From the NCBI RefSeq assembly GCF_022965805.1, contig NC_133116.1:4464001-4528000 (forward strand): DNA of 64,000 nt. Reading direction: 5' to 3'. Within the stretch, counting starts at the first letter, position 1; each line of letters begins with the position of its first letter. Below, in pieces: positions 1 to 11,841 of the stretch. The notes beneath the pieces are model-generated. The model saw only the letters and a list, made by a program, of their open reading frames with translations. It searched no databases and had not been told where the DNA came from. The position numbers were made by a program, and so were the translations under genes. Source of the DNA: Primulina eburnea (lineage: Eukaryota; Streptophyta; Magnoliopsida; Lamiales; Gesneriaceae).

Positions 1-1113
1 CTGATGTTATTCCTGTTCTGAAAAGGCATTTGAAGGTTGGAAATCCAAGTTCTGTCCAATTAACTTCGTTTTATTTGCTCGAAGAAATGTATTCATCGTA
101 TGCATTTAAACTATCCTTGTATTATTGTCGTTGACAGAAGAAACAGAGAGCTCTTCAGCTTCAAAGAGAACTGCAGAATGGTTTTCGAAATTCTGGAATA
201 GCTCGTACTTGCCGCAATAACAGGCCTGTTGATTATAGATTTGGTATGATAATTGCACATATCACCAACTGGTAAAAGCTGCTTTACTGCTAAGGGTGTT
301 ATCTTTATTTTATGCAGATAATTATGATAAAGCCATTAAAGAGGCTATAGAGTTCACCAAGTAAAGTCACTCAACTGTTCTACTTTTATCTGTTTTCTCA
401 TTTGATAGCATTCTGTTGCGATTCTCTTAACAAGAACCGTGATTATATCTCTATGCTTCAACATTATGAATGCTATCTTGGAATTGGGAGTTGTCGATTG
501 AAATTTTTATGTTTGAATTATTTTTGGTGACTGATATTCAGGGAAAATAATGGATAGTTACCGGATTTTGCAACTTTCGGTTGTTAAACGTTCACTTATT
601 TTCTTGTTACTTTTTTGATCTCTCATAATCTTACGTTGTCATGCTTATTTCTTTACATATGTTAGCAAACGGAAGACAACTGAAGAACAAAAACCTGAAG
701 AGAACAACAACCAGAGAGCGAAAAAGATAGCAACCACCTCAGATGGAGCTATCAATTCATATTCAAATTCAAGAAACAGCGAATCCACCGATAATGATCT
801 CGAGAGAAGCAGTTGTCCATCAAGCAACAGCACTGATGATTCAAGTCAAGATGAGCATAGCAGTGCAAAGGAAGATGGTAACAATGCAAAAGGTGATGTA
901 AATCAGGGACAACTTCGCTCTCAGAAACAGGGTATGAAAATAGCCCACAGGTCCGAACAATTGCGTTTCAGCAAGAGACTAGCTGGAATTCCAGGTCATA
1001 CACTTCAAGAAAGTATGATATTAGGTGCTATGAACAGGTTAAGGCAAAGGCCCTCGATCAATACTGCTGTCGACTCTGTGGTCGTTCCTGATTCAGAAGA
1101 GGAAGATTCATGA
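1..1113 (+). CDS. DDT-domain chromatin-type protein, 3' part (four exons)
   Basis: The C-terminal part of a spliced gene enters from the left edge. Exons read as 1-35, 138-243, 318-360 and 666-1113, with GT-AG borders and continuous phase. The first border is the least certain, because later GT sites also exist. Visible protein features are a basic stretch RNSGIARTCRNNRPVDYRFD, then an acidic, Ser/Asn-rich, low-complexity segment, and near the end RLAGIPGHTLQESMILGAMN followed by an acidic tail ending EEEDS. These blocks resemble the plant DDT-domain protein DDR4, a partner of ISWI-type remodelers. The DDT domain itself would lie upstream of the window. The family call is from memory of conserved blocks; the nuclear remodelling role is inferred. 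Confidence 0.6.
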
Positions 1114-1690
1114 AGAAACACTGAGCACTCGTTATCTAATGGAGATTAGAAGTTTTGTACACGTTCAATTTTGCTGCAACTGAAGATTGAATCAAGTTTT
1201 GATGTGGCCATTCAAAATTGACACCAATATTTAGTGATTCAAATCTGTTCCTGTTGGAGTTTAAACCCGAATTATGTCTGTAACTATACATGTTATGCTG
1301 TTAGGATGATAACACAGCACTACTATGAAGCAAACTTGATTAAAATGACGCTAATTTTACCAAGAATTTTGATTGACATTGGCACTGTAATTTAATTTTT
1401 TTGGTCATGACACTTGACGTGCTATGTGCTTATAGTGTTCTTCTACAGGATGAGTGATAGCAATTTTATTATTTTAGAGATACCTAAAATTTTATTTTCT
1501 CCGGCAATATTTCTTTAATTAAATAATGATGATATGAATCATAATTTTTTTAATTCAAAAATCATTGACATTAAATAAGTGGAAATAAATGGTGGGACTA
1601 CTATTGGTTTATTGATGAAAAGGAAATGCGAAATTTGTAAATAAACCTTTAAGTGAATATAATAATTATACATTGTAAAATTGTGACGCA
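1114..1690. other. Intergenic, 3' flank of the DDT gene
   Basis: AT-rich DNA with no convincing ORF. The first 200 bases are probably 3' UTR. No repeat structure stands out before the tRNA. Confidence 0.5.
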
Positions 1691-1773
1691 GTCAGGATGG
1701 CCGAGTGGTCTAAGGCGCCAGACTCAAGTTCTGGTCCTCTAACGAGGTCGTGGGTTCAAATCCCACTTTTGAC
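1691..1773 (+). tRNA. tRNA-Leu (anticodon CAA)
   Basis: An 83-nt type II (long variable arm) tRNA. The acceptor stem GTCAGGA pairs with TTTTGAC, including wobbles. The D-arm contains GGCCGAGTGGTC. The anticodon stem CCAGA/TCTGG encloses the loop CTCAAGT, giving anticodon CAA. The T-arm GTGGGTTCAAATCCCAC contains the B-box. No intron is present and CCA is not encoded, as expected for a nuclear gene. A downstream T-run at 1808-1816 could serve as the Pol III terminator. Confidence 0.93.
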
Positions 1774-2217
1774 ATTTTGCCATGCCATTTCCCCAGCTTT
1801 TGCATGTTTTTTTTTTAAATTCCTGTGTGGTTTCGGTGAAAAGTTTTTAATTTTATTTATGATATATGTTTGAAAAGGGTTGTCACGTGAGCTTATTTTT
1901 ATTACATAATTTGTAATTACAATCAAGAACAACTGCTTTTGGAGTCCATTTTCTACCGAAGACTGATGAACAATCTTCGCTCAAGGAATTGTGGTGCTAG
2001 GTAAATACATCTTTGACAAATGTCCAATAAGGATGCGGGTTCTTGCATTTTAGTTCTCGTGATTATGTGGATTTACTGGTAGGTGGTGTTCTTGTTGGGG
2101 TGTAGAGTATTCGATTGAAAAAAGAATGCATCCCCTGAAAAGGGATTTCTGAATGAGGCGAAACTCTACATTTTTTTAGCATCAGAACCAAGAAAATTTT
2201 CCCTTTTCACTCGTACA
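1774..2217. other. Intergenic
   Basis: No coding potential recognised. It contains the T-run after the tRNA gene and AT-rich single-copy-looking DNA. Confidence 0.4.
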
Positions 2218-2649
2218 TAGGGGTATAAACGAACCGAACACGTTCACGAACTTTTCGAGCCGATTCGAATAATATTTGGTTCGAATTCGAGCCGAACTCG
2301 AACATGTTCGAATATTTTTCGAATCGAACTCGAGCTAAAATTATATTGTTCGATTGTTCGCGAACTTTAGCACTATATTTAAAAAATAAATAAAATATTA
2401 TTATATATATATATATATATATATAATATTATTACGTGTATATATATATAATATATAATATTACAATATATAATATATATAATATTCGAGTTCGAATCGA
2501 ATTCGAACTCGAGTCTCAGTTCGAATCGAGTTCGAATCGAAAATAATAAAAGTTCGAGTTTCGAATCGGGCTTCGAATATGTTTATTCAAATTCGAGCTC
2601 GAACTCGAATACTGAAAATTTCATAAAATTCGATTCGTTTACAGCCCTA
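2218..2649. mobile_element. hAT-like MITE with terminal inverted repeats and 8-bp target duplication
   Basis: The element begins TAGGGGTATAAACGAACC, and the reverse complement of its end reads TAGGGCTGTAAACGAATC, giving imperfect inverted termini of about 18 bp. The flanks carry an 8-bp direct repeat, CTCGTACA at 2210-2217 and CTCGTACC at 2650-2657, differing at the last base. The interior is full of GTTCGAA/TTCGAACT motifs that are strongly self-complementary, with an AT microsatellite at about 2400-2475. No transposase is present, so it is non-autonomous. An 8-bp duplication with TAGGG-type ends suggests the hAT superfamily; that assignment is inference. Confidence 0.8.
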
Positions 2650-2739
2650 CTCGTACCACTGAAATTTAAACAATCAAATGCAGTGAGGTAGGATTTTCTT
2701 CATCAGAGAAAAGCATAATTTGACAAATGTCCTGAGAAA

Positions 2740-2931
2740 ATGGTCGCAAAACTTGTTATTTTACTACAATGCAGTGGACTGTGCTGTAAGAGTGGAGTTT
2801 ACTGGTATCCAGTTGTGGGGATTTCGATCACGAAATGTGGAAGAATCTTTGAAGCCCCGAGAGTGTTTGATAGAAATTTCCGTGACGTGGAATCTCATGT
2901 ATTTGATGAGAATGCAATACCATTAAACTAA
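2740..2931 (+). pseudogene. Possible PPR-protein fragment
   Basis: The frame reads ITKCGRIFEAPRVFDRNFRD, which resembles the core of a PPR motif (YxKCGxxxEARxVFDxMxxRD). Nothing upstream or downstream extends it into an array, and it ends at a stop near 2929. If real, it is an isolated decayed piece of a PPR gene. The similarity is short, so chance is possible. Confidence 0.3.
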
Positions 2932-3232
2932 TTGATTTGCTACAACAAAACTAGGATGTGAATTGATAGTCCATTAATCGAGAAACATACATTTTTACTT
3001 ATATTTGAGTAACTCGTTTAAGATCAAAAAGAATTTTTCAAACCATGTGGTTAACATTGAATTTCGGTAATTTTCTTTGTTCTGAAAATGTCAGATCAAA
3101 ACTCTTATCACCGTGTATCTCAATTTCAACCAACTTTTTGCCATTTCGCAGTCTACTGAAAAGGTCTTTCTCTTCGCTTATCGGTCCACAAAATCTCGCA
3201 GACAGAGTTCCAAACGACTAAACATCAGATAT
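2932..3232. other. Intergenic, presumed 3' UTR side of the kinase gene
   Basis: No ORF of interest. It lies just beyond the stop of the minus-strand LAMMER kinase gene and probably includes its 3' UTR. Confidence 0.4.
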
Positions 3233-6200
3233 TTATTGGGATGTGGGGTCTCTAAAGAAGGGATGATCTAGACCTTGCCGGGCTGTGAGGCGTTCAGATG
3301 GATCAAACTTGAGTAAGCCATGTAACAAGTTGACAAGTGAGGATCTTGTAGAATCAACATGCCTTGAGACAAGATTCTGCATTTTTAAGCAAACGAGTAA
3401 GAAATAAATAACGAGCAAGTTGTACGAAATATGGCCATTGACAATGTAGTGTCATTCTGTAACGAGATGATGTCGTTTATTTATTTTGAGAGAGGCTTTT
3501 TTTTAATATTCTTTGGCATGCCATAGGTGGTAGGTAGGTGTTGTTTACAGTTGAGCGAGTCCAGTAGAGGTTTCACCAGGTAAAACGGAATAAGAGAGAA
3601 CATAGAACAAGAAAGAGACTTGCAACCTTCAGGTGGTCCAGCTTCTTTACCGCTCGAATGCTTTCCCTGGAAACTGCTCCTTCTGGCCAATTAAGCCTAG
3701 TTCGCTTGAATAAATTTTCAGTATTTCTGGCCATAATAGAATAAACAAAAAACCCTATAATCCTTTCTTTCATAAGGGGAGTTTCTTCTTTCTATAATAA
3801 AGAGGGGGCAGGGGTGGGCAGGGAGTAGAAATAATTACTGGTGTAGAATTTAGATGCACCTACATGGGAATCAAAGTACTTACACATTAAACTGCCCCCA
3901 AAAACTTGAGGAACAAAACTACCATCACCAAAAAACACTACAGATCACATAATCAAAGCGGCACCAGGAGGACTTACCTTGCTCTTCGTATCATATGCTC
4001 TGGAAGGGTTCCCAAAACCCTCTCCATCATAGCCAAATGCTCCAAGTTGTCATGAGTTTGAAAAAGTGTTTCGCCCTGAAAAAATTGTTCTTCAACCCTT
4101 TCAGTATTCCCAATGTTTATATATGTATATATGCTATATATATATATATGCATGTGTGAGCATGACTGAATCTGCAGATATCTTTCTATCTATGTGAGTG
4201 TATGAGATGCTGATTGAGAGGAGTCACTTGAAGAAGGAAAATAAGATCTAACCGAGCAAAGTTCTACAAGTATGCAACCAACACTCCACATATCACAAGG
4301 ATATGTCCATCCTAAACCTGAAGTGAAAACCAGAACCAGAATAAGTTGGTATTCTCATACAGATGTCTAAAAAACTATTGCCACAACACAAGATAAAAAA
4401 GGATGCTTACAACCCCTAAAAGGCAAAAGAAGCATGTATTCTACAGCACCTTCAATTCATTTTTACATAATAAATAAATGAAAGATTTTTCGTCGATATT
4501 TAACGCCTGTAGTCTTAATCAAGTACAAGAAAGGGCACGATATAGAAAATGCCTCCAAATATTGAAACTCTCAACCGAATATTTATTGCCCTTGGTTCCT
4601 ATGTTACATGCGAGTTTTGTATAAAATTGTAGCAGCATTCATCAACTGCTAGTGTCTTCCTTGTTTTTAAGGTTGTACTCAGAAAGGAGTGGCGTGAAAG
4701 AAAATCCTCGCACAATCCAACGTATCCATACCATGCATTAAAAGCAATACGGTTGAGAACTCAAAAAATTAAGCAATTCTTATCTTTCACCAATCAAGTA
4801 TTAATCTCAGTACGTTCAAGGAATCACATACACCAAATATGAACGTACGATAAAGGCACATCCAAATCATTGAGGATTATAAAATAAAAAATGTAGATTG
4901 GGATAAGTATAAGTGCAGCTAATATCATCATGTTTCATCAACCGTATATTAAAAGGTTTATCCCACGTCTGTGTCAGGTTGAAACTATATAGCAATGAAA
5001 AAAATGATTCTCCTACATCTTCTAAATTTTCCTTTCCCTGACCAATATTACAAGTAATTAATGGCCTTGGCATACCCCAGAGCTGAAATCTAAAAGATTA
5101 TTAACGGTTGGACACACAAATATGAAGTGAAAACCATGAGAAGAAAAGGTGGACATCTCTGACAATAATAACTAGTTACCTAGAATGACCTCAGGTGCCC
5201 TGTAATGCCTTGTCGAAACAATGGAGCTATGTATCCGATTATCATAAGCAGTACTGCCAAAGTCAATCAGCTTAATCGCACTTGACTTTGGCACGTACCT
5301 GAAATTTGTTTCATCTGATATCTTCTGTACATTCCAAAACTTTATAAGTGTGACGAAGTCCATGTCCATCAAGATATGGTTTTCAAACTATAGAGATATA
5401 AATACCTTGGAGACAGGAAGCGTCACAAATTCAGAAGATACGAGAAGTATATTTTCTGGCTTCAGATCAGTGTGGATTAACCGTAAATCATGCATATCTG
5501 TTTGAAATATTAATAACACGACACAGAAGTCCAAAAAGGACCATGTTAGACGTAGAATTAAGTGCCTGTGCGAACACAGAACAACCAATACAGATCTGAA
5601 TAGTTTTATAAACCAGATGAATATGCAAAAAGCGATAAAGCAAGGCCAAGGACAATCCACACACATGATACAGATTCCAAAAGCTGGCGTCCAAACTCCC
5701 GAACAAGATCCACAGGAAAGGGGGAATATTTATTTCTCTTTAGAAAATCAAATAAACTTGGTCCAAGCTTCTCAAACACCTGAAGCCATTGAAATGCATT
5801 CAAAGGAAGCTTTCTGTCAATCTATCACATGGATATTCACATTTACCAATCAACTCAAGCCAACACAAGCAGCAAAGACATCCACAAAGCTCATACGTAA
5901 TACACAAGACAGGCTCACGATCACATAATATGCAAAGGAAAAGAGATATAGAAAGGAATAGTGATATACTAAATTTTCTATGCGCAGATATGGTATTTTT
6001 ATGGAGTTTGAATAGCTGAAGAAAACACAAGTGCCAACAATGAATTTTTACAGAGATACTTACTATACATATATGATTGCGATGATCAAACCAATCTAGC
6101 ATCCTCACGCAGCTGCAAAATAAAGCAGTTGAAATAAATATAAAGAGAAGGTACAAATAACAAGCAGAAACTTGCTAACAGAAGCAACTCACTGTGAATC

Positions 6201-7484
6201 GCCTTTATCATTTTCCGTAAGTCGTTGAAGCACATCAATCTCGACCCTTGCTGCGTCACGATATTTCGCCGTGCTTTTGACTACTTTGATAGCCACATAC
6301 TCCCGTATTTCCCGGTCCCAACATTCCAACACTCGACCAAATGTGCCTACAGCACTAGCAACTTGCTGATATGGTACAAGAACAAAGAAAATACATATCA
6401 GCAGGCACAATTGCACATGACCGCTAACCTTCACCCATCTTTCCAAGTATCTTATCTGTGCAATAGAAGGCAGAACAAGGTTCCAAAGATCAGCTTTGAT
6501 AGATTGGACTGCTAAATTATTATCATCACTATATAAAGACGGATAGATACCAACAGGAAAAAAAAAACAAATAACTTCTTAGAATGGGAAACAGATGAAT
6601 ACCATGGAAACCTCTATTCAACAAATGCAAATTATTTCAATAAAGAATGACCTTTTGTTTTAAATAGCATCTGTTCATCTCTAAATCCATGCACTTTTGC
6701 TATGACGATTATTATAATGCAAAGAACTGTCATGTGATGAGCATCATTAAATTACATGTTATAATGAGATGTTATAAGGGACGTCAATAATGATTGAAAA
6801 AATAGATGACAGATGTAAAAAAAACCTAGCACCTGGATAGATAAATTTTCCCATTCTAAAAAAAACTGGAAGATAAATAGAATATATTTAGCAGGAACTG
6901 AGTCCTACTTTAACTTGTTCTGGACTTTGTAAATTAAATGCAACTCAAGTACAGTGTCAAGAATCCATCAAAAGAATGTGCGAAACGCAGTCCAACTTGG
7001 TGAAAGCATCTATATCGGGAATAATGACCCCGACCCGAACCCCCACCCCCAACAACAAAAAAGCTCAGCCTGTCAATGAAATCGTAGGAGACAACGCAAT
7101 ATAAACAAGAATTTCATGCCAAACTAGAAATTTCCAACTGAAATTCAAGCAGGCTTACATCTAGAAGTGAGATTTTCGCCAAGGATGAACACGTAATGCC
7201 CATCACGATCATCTTCTCTCTTTCGTGGCGTAAAATGGCGGTGCAGAAAAGGAGTAACACGGAGCTTTGCAGCATAATCCTGACCATCCCATCCGCCATT
7301 CTGCGAAACACAACCCAAAAACTCTCAATTATTGTCACAATTATAGAAGCAACCTAAACCCTAAATCACTTTCGACCAAAAAAATAAACTGGGCAACCAC
7401 CTCCTGCTCATGCAATCTCGACGGGGCAATCCCTCCAGCTAAACGTCGCCGTTTCTTAAATCGCGATTCTCTTTCCTCCGCCAT
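3233..7484 (-). CDS. AFC3: LAMMER/CLK-type dual-specificity kinase, AFC3-like (12 exons)
   Basis: A nuclear kinase of the family that phosphorylates SR splicing factors. Coding exons on the minus strand are 7484-7401, 7300-7159, 6455-6429, 6346-6193, 6112-6064, 5779-5665, 5497-5406, 5324-5180, 4317-4253, 4075-3978, 3726-3627 and 3376-3233, all GT-AG and phase-consistent, giving 404 residues. The protein starts with a basic region (KKRRR), then DDRDGHYVF before the kinase domain. Key sites are the glycine loop GEGTFG 83-88, Lys105, HTDLKPEN 199-206 with catalytic Asp201, DFG 242-244, and the signature EHLAMMER at 303-310. [16 protein letters not shown] and RLNWPEG favour AFC3 over AFC1/2. Exon 3 is a 27-nt microexon coding the glycine loop. 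The 862-bp intron 4318-5179 is the longest. Confidence 0.93.
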
Positions 7485-8114
7485 AAGTCCGCTCCTCTGA
7501 TTCAGTACGGTAATACGAGCGTATCTATAGTAATTTCCAGAAATTGGATTTATATGCAATTCAAAAAACCCAAAAAAAAAAAACAAGAGGATGAAAATTA
7601 TAAACAAGATACAGAAAATTTCATCTTTGCTAACTGACAGGATAATCAACTGATCTAGGGCAAAAAATTTGGGGGAGAAACGGAGGAGCAACGCAACGAG
7701 AAAGACACTCCGTTCTTGGAGATCCTACTGATTTTTGGAATTTTTTTTAATTTCACTGTTAATTATTAAATTTTAAATGTCACTAAATTCTATCCCCCCT
7801 TGGATTATATAGTTTTCTTCCTCAGAGTTCAAGTTTATTTAAATTTTCGTTTTTATTAGTTTTACTAATATATTTCTATTAATTAAAAATCTTTAAAAAC
7901 ATGACATCATTTTCAATAAAATAAATAAAATATGAAGTTGGTATATAAATTTATTTTTCCAATCATTTATTAATTTATATAAAAAACAGATAAATCTACA
8001 TATCTGAAAATATAATATTTTCAAGCATATTTCAATATTCAAAATTATGTTGCACTTTTTTTTTATTAAAATGAGATTGGAGTTGATGGTTGATTCAAGA
8101 CACGAGTATGTCTT
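7485..8114. other. Kinase promoter/5' UTR and intergenic DNA
   Basis: The stretch just above 7484 should hold the 5' UTR and promoter of the minus-strand kinase. The rest is AT-rich without a recognisable gene. Confidence 0.4.
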
Positions 8115-8248
8115 TTTTAAGACGGTCTCACGATTCTTTATTTGTGAAACGGATAGTAATACTTTTAGCAAAAAAATAATATTTTTTTATGGATAATCTA
8201 AATAAGATATTTGTCTCATAAAATATGATCCGTGAGACATTCTCACAC
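8115..8248. repeat. Fold-back repeat family, copy 1
   Basis: Starts near GACGGTCTCACGATTC and ends near GTGAGACATTCTCACAC. The middle carries the family core: an AGTAATACTTTTAGC block, a run ending in ATATTTTTTT, then AATAAGATATTTGTCTCA. The ends are inverted copies of a GTGAGACNGTCTCAC-type motif. The same layout recurs at 30912, 22736, 63836 and, in part, at 12765 and 16934. No coding capacity, so MITE-like. Confidence 0.7.
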
Positions 8249-8525
8249 AAATTTTTAGCTCGAAAAAGAACTTGGACCATTAGATCGGCTTGTTCGTCGT
8301 ATAAAACTGATAGATTGAGTTGACAGTATCCTCACCTGCCAGAACGGTGGGTAGCCTAATCTGACAAATGTTGTAATAAGAAACGTCATCGACTTGTTTC
8401 ATGTCTGGTAGAATTTTCATAAACAAATTTTTTGGGAAAAAAAAATCAAGTGGACGTGCACTCCACCCGACCTCCACACGCAGCTATAATATACCAATCC
8501 CAGTGGTGGCAGTAAAGGGAAAAAA

Positions 8526-9830
8526 ATGCAGTCTTTGCAGGAGAAGGCATCGGAATGGAGTGGGATTCAGACAAACGAAGCCTTCGCCATTGATGAGATA
8601 AATCTTTACGAGAAGCTTGGCCTCCAGACTTTCATCAATCTATCCACAAATTTCTATAACAAGTTTCACTCTCCCCTTTCAACATTAATTTGGCATTCAT
8701 TTGCTGCTGCTGTTTGAGTATATTGGCCGGTGGAATTTCCTGATTGAGTTTTGAGTCTTTGGCTTACAAGATCCAAGTAAAGGTTCAGAGATGGACTTCT
8801 GTCAAGTTTATGGACTCTTGTTTAGAAGAGTGGGATTCAACTAATTTTGAGATTTAGTCCTTTGTTTTAGTTTTTAAGATCATGGTCTGCTCCGATCCCC
8901 TTGAGTTACAAGGATTTGATTATGCATATTTTTTCTTAATATACAAGAATCTTGGGAAGACATTATTTGATTACACAAATTTTCGTGCCTTAAGGAAAGA
9001 AAAGTGAACTTGAACTATATGTAGTCATGATAATTGGTGATTGACAAATTTAAGCATTTTATTACGTTATATGCTGTAGAGTTTATGATGACGAGGAAGA
9101 CTGGTTTAAGTCAATTTTTGCAAACTCCAAAAAAGAAGATGCTATACAGAATCAATATGAATTCTTTGTGCAGAGAATGGGAGGGCCTCCTCTGTACTCC
9201 CAAAGAAGAGGTAATCAATTAGACCACGATTGTTATATCTTTAGCATCTTATATTATCGACAGAATCGATGCCGCCGAACTCCAGGCAGGACTCCAAAGT
9301 TCTATTTTTGCATGCGCTGAACCTATTGTTGATGATTAAGAGAAAAGAAAATTGGTTTCCTGTCTAAAAAGAACAAGATGGGGTATTGGACCATCATTAT
9401 GTTGTTGAACAATGGATAGATAAAGCACAAATTGCTGCACTTCGACATCTAACTTTTGCCAAGCAGCCTTTGTGTTTCAAATTATTAGAATAACTCCCTG
9501 TTTCATATCTCAATCCATTCAATGAATGTCATTGCAATTTTAGTTTTATCAACCAAAAAACTTATGCTCATTCTGGTACCTCTGACAGATGCACATTTTG
9601 TGTGCATTTTTTTTCTAGATAGATTGCAAATTTTGAAATTTACTTGGCTTGAAACTTTTGCTACCTGTCTTTTGGAAGGACATCCCGCATTGATCGCACG
9701 TCAGACGTCACCGACCATTTCCTGTCACCCACCAAGCTGCTGAGAGGTGGCTGGATCACATGAAACAAGCATTAGATAGCACCACAGAAATTGATCAGAG
9801 CTCCAGAATAAAAATGATGGATTTCTTCAG
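8526..9830 (+). pseudogene. GLB3: Class-3 (2-on-2, truncated-fold) hemoglobin, decayed
   Basis: Three exons match plant 2-on-2 hemoglobin: 8526-8662 (starts [13 protein letters not shown] and contains [16 protein letters not shown]), 9080-9210 ([13 protein letters not shown] and the [12 protein letters not shown] block) and 9679-9830 (GHPALIAR, then [15 protein letters not shown] and KMMDFFR). Borders are canonical and phases agree. Two lesions are visible. Exon 3 carries 7 extra bases at about 9702-9709 that shift the frame right after GHPALIAR. The expected last exon, coding the C-terminal AFFLVAG-type helix, is not found before the next element at 11038. The protein family binds heme and oxygen/NO. 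This copy looks non-functional unless the 7 bases are an assembly error. Confidence 0.85.
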
Positions 9831-11037
9831 GTACAAGTCTATCCACCATAATTTTTATTTTCATAAAGATTTCAATAATTTTAGCAATAAAAATCTACCT
9901 TCTTATTATCTCTAAATTATGTTTATATTCAGCTCGACCAAATGTACATATTTAGATGAAGGGTAAGTAGCATCTTCACGGGTAGAGAAGATAACCCACG
10001 AACTCAAGTTCAAAGGTTTTTTTTTATTTATATTTTAGGAAAATTATGCGTTAAAGTGAAGTTTGTTTCTTCATCGAGACTGCCTATGCTTTTCATCTAT
10101 CGTGATTGCCTTTTAATTTTATTGATGGGGTGTATTGCATATTGTATGAAGATACGGAGCTTGCATCAATGTGCATTCATTGATCGTAAAGAAATTAAAT
10201 GAGCAGAAGAAGTTTAGTTGTTTACAAGCATCCCTATTTATCTAATTTGTTTACACTCGAAATTGACTAGGTTAGCCCCGTTACATAAGGGGGTTGGGTT
10301 CCTAATTTCCCAACAGACCAAAAAATATTTGTTCAGCCTAAAAAATTTTGTCCAGTCAACTCCGCTAACTCGTGTTGACATATCTAATTACGTGTCTACA
10401 ATATATTTTAAATATTAAACACACACATTATTAACAAACTAATTAAAAAAAATTAAAGATTTGGCCAATGCAGCGACCAAAGCAGACATAGATGTCTCGG
10501 CAAACCCTTTATAAGTCAGCAAAGAGCGTAGTGATGGGGATCAAGATCCTCTGCTACCCACAGCAGAGTGTGTTATACACTATTAAAAAGAATTTATTTT
10601 TAAAAAAAATTGATATTTTATATTTTAATTATTACAAAATCAAAATTATATTTTTTATATTAAAATATATTATTACTAATCTAATTTAAAGTTGCAATTT
10701 TATTTTTTGTTACAAATATATATCATGACGTCTCTCTTATTATTTTTTCTTTCATAATTTTTTCAACTCTTTTTTAAAAAAATGTTAACAAAAATTTAAT
10801 TTTTTATTACAAATATGTGATTCCTAACTAACAAGAAAAAACGAAGATACATTCAATTTTTTTTAATATTATAGTTCTTTCATTAAAAAAAACTACTTTC
10901 TCTTTCTTTTTTTATTTTTTTTATTTTTTTTTAGAAAATTTGATTATTTCTTGTATCCCTAGCATAAGGTAAGCTCCGGAGTGGAGGCTTCTCATCACGA
11001 TCAATGAGACCCAGTAAAACTTCTCGACACTAAAATT
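9831..11037. other. Intergenic, very AT-rich in its second half
   Basis: No gene recognised. I looked here for the missing terminal exon of the hemoglobin and did not find it. From about 10570 to 10950 the DNA is almost pure A/T with long A and T runs. Confidence 0.4.
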
Positions 11038-11841
11038 GTATGTGGGAGTTGTCAGAACTTTCTGAAGGTAAAAAGATTTTACATAGCAAGTGGGAGTATC
11101 GATTAAAACACGATGGTAGCAAGCGGTACAAAGAAATACTTGTTGTAAAATGTGAAAAGAAAGTCATTGGTTACACTGATATTTTCTCTCTGGTGGTAAA
11201 GTTAACTACTATCAGGACTGTACTTAGATTGATGGTAAAAGAAGATTTACATCTGGAACAATTAGATGTAAAGACGACATTTCTTCATGGTGAGCTAGAT
11301 GAAGAAATGAATCAATCACAGGGATTTGAAGTACGAGTGAAAGAGAAAATGGTGTGCCAACTTCAGAAGAGCTTGTATGGTCTCAAACAAGCTCCAAGAC
11401 AGTGGTACAAGAAGTTTGATGGTGTAATGAATAATGATGGTTTTCTGAGGTATCAGGCTGATCACTGTGTTATGTGAAGCTTGATGGTTATTATATCATA
11501 CTACTGATATATGTAGATGAAATGTTGATAGCAGGAGCTTGTGTGGAGGAGATTGATAAACTCGAGAAAGAGTTATCAAAGGAATTTGCTTTGAAGGATT
11601 TGGGTGCTGCATAACAAATCCTTGGAATGAGGATCCTTAGAGATCGGGTGAATGGAGTCTTGAAGCTTGAGAAGATTCCTGGAAGCAAGAATCCAGCTGA
11701 TATGCTCACGAAGGCTGTTATCATTGAAAAACTGAAGTTGTGTTTGACTTCAGTTGGTCTCCTGGACTAACAAAGGAGGTATGAGTTGCTGCATTGATGG
11801 TGTGAAGACATGATTGAAATCAAGTCTTCAAGTGGGAGAAT
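11038..11841 (+). pseudogene. Ty1/copia reverse-transcriptase remnant
   Basis: The reading frame from about 11040 to 11477 encodes part of a copia reverse transcriptase: KILHSKWEYRLKHDGSKRYK, LDVKTTFLHGELDEEM and LQKSLYGLKQAPRQWY. Coding resumes out of frame after 11477 with LLIYVDEMLIAGA, in which the catalytic YVDD is changed to YVDE. A TAA follows at about 11612 (GAA-stop-QILGM). The text then jumps from RDRVNGVLKLE to IPGSKNPADMLTKAV, so most of RNase H is deleted. A polypurine tract at 11830-11840 precedes the LTR. Gag, protease, integrase and the left LTR are absent. A dead 3' fragment. Confidence 0.88.

Noticed and set aside
9230..9520. Coding-looking stretch in the second intron of the hemoglobin pseudogene
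   Set aside because: Short open pieces are interrupted by stops and match no family I know; could be an old insertion but is not supportable.
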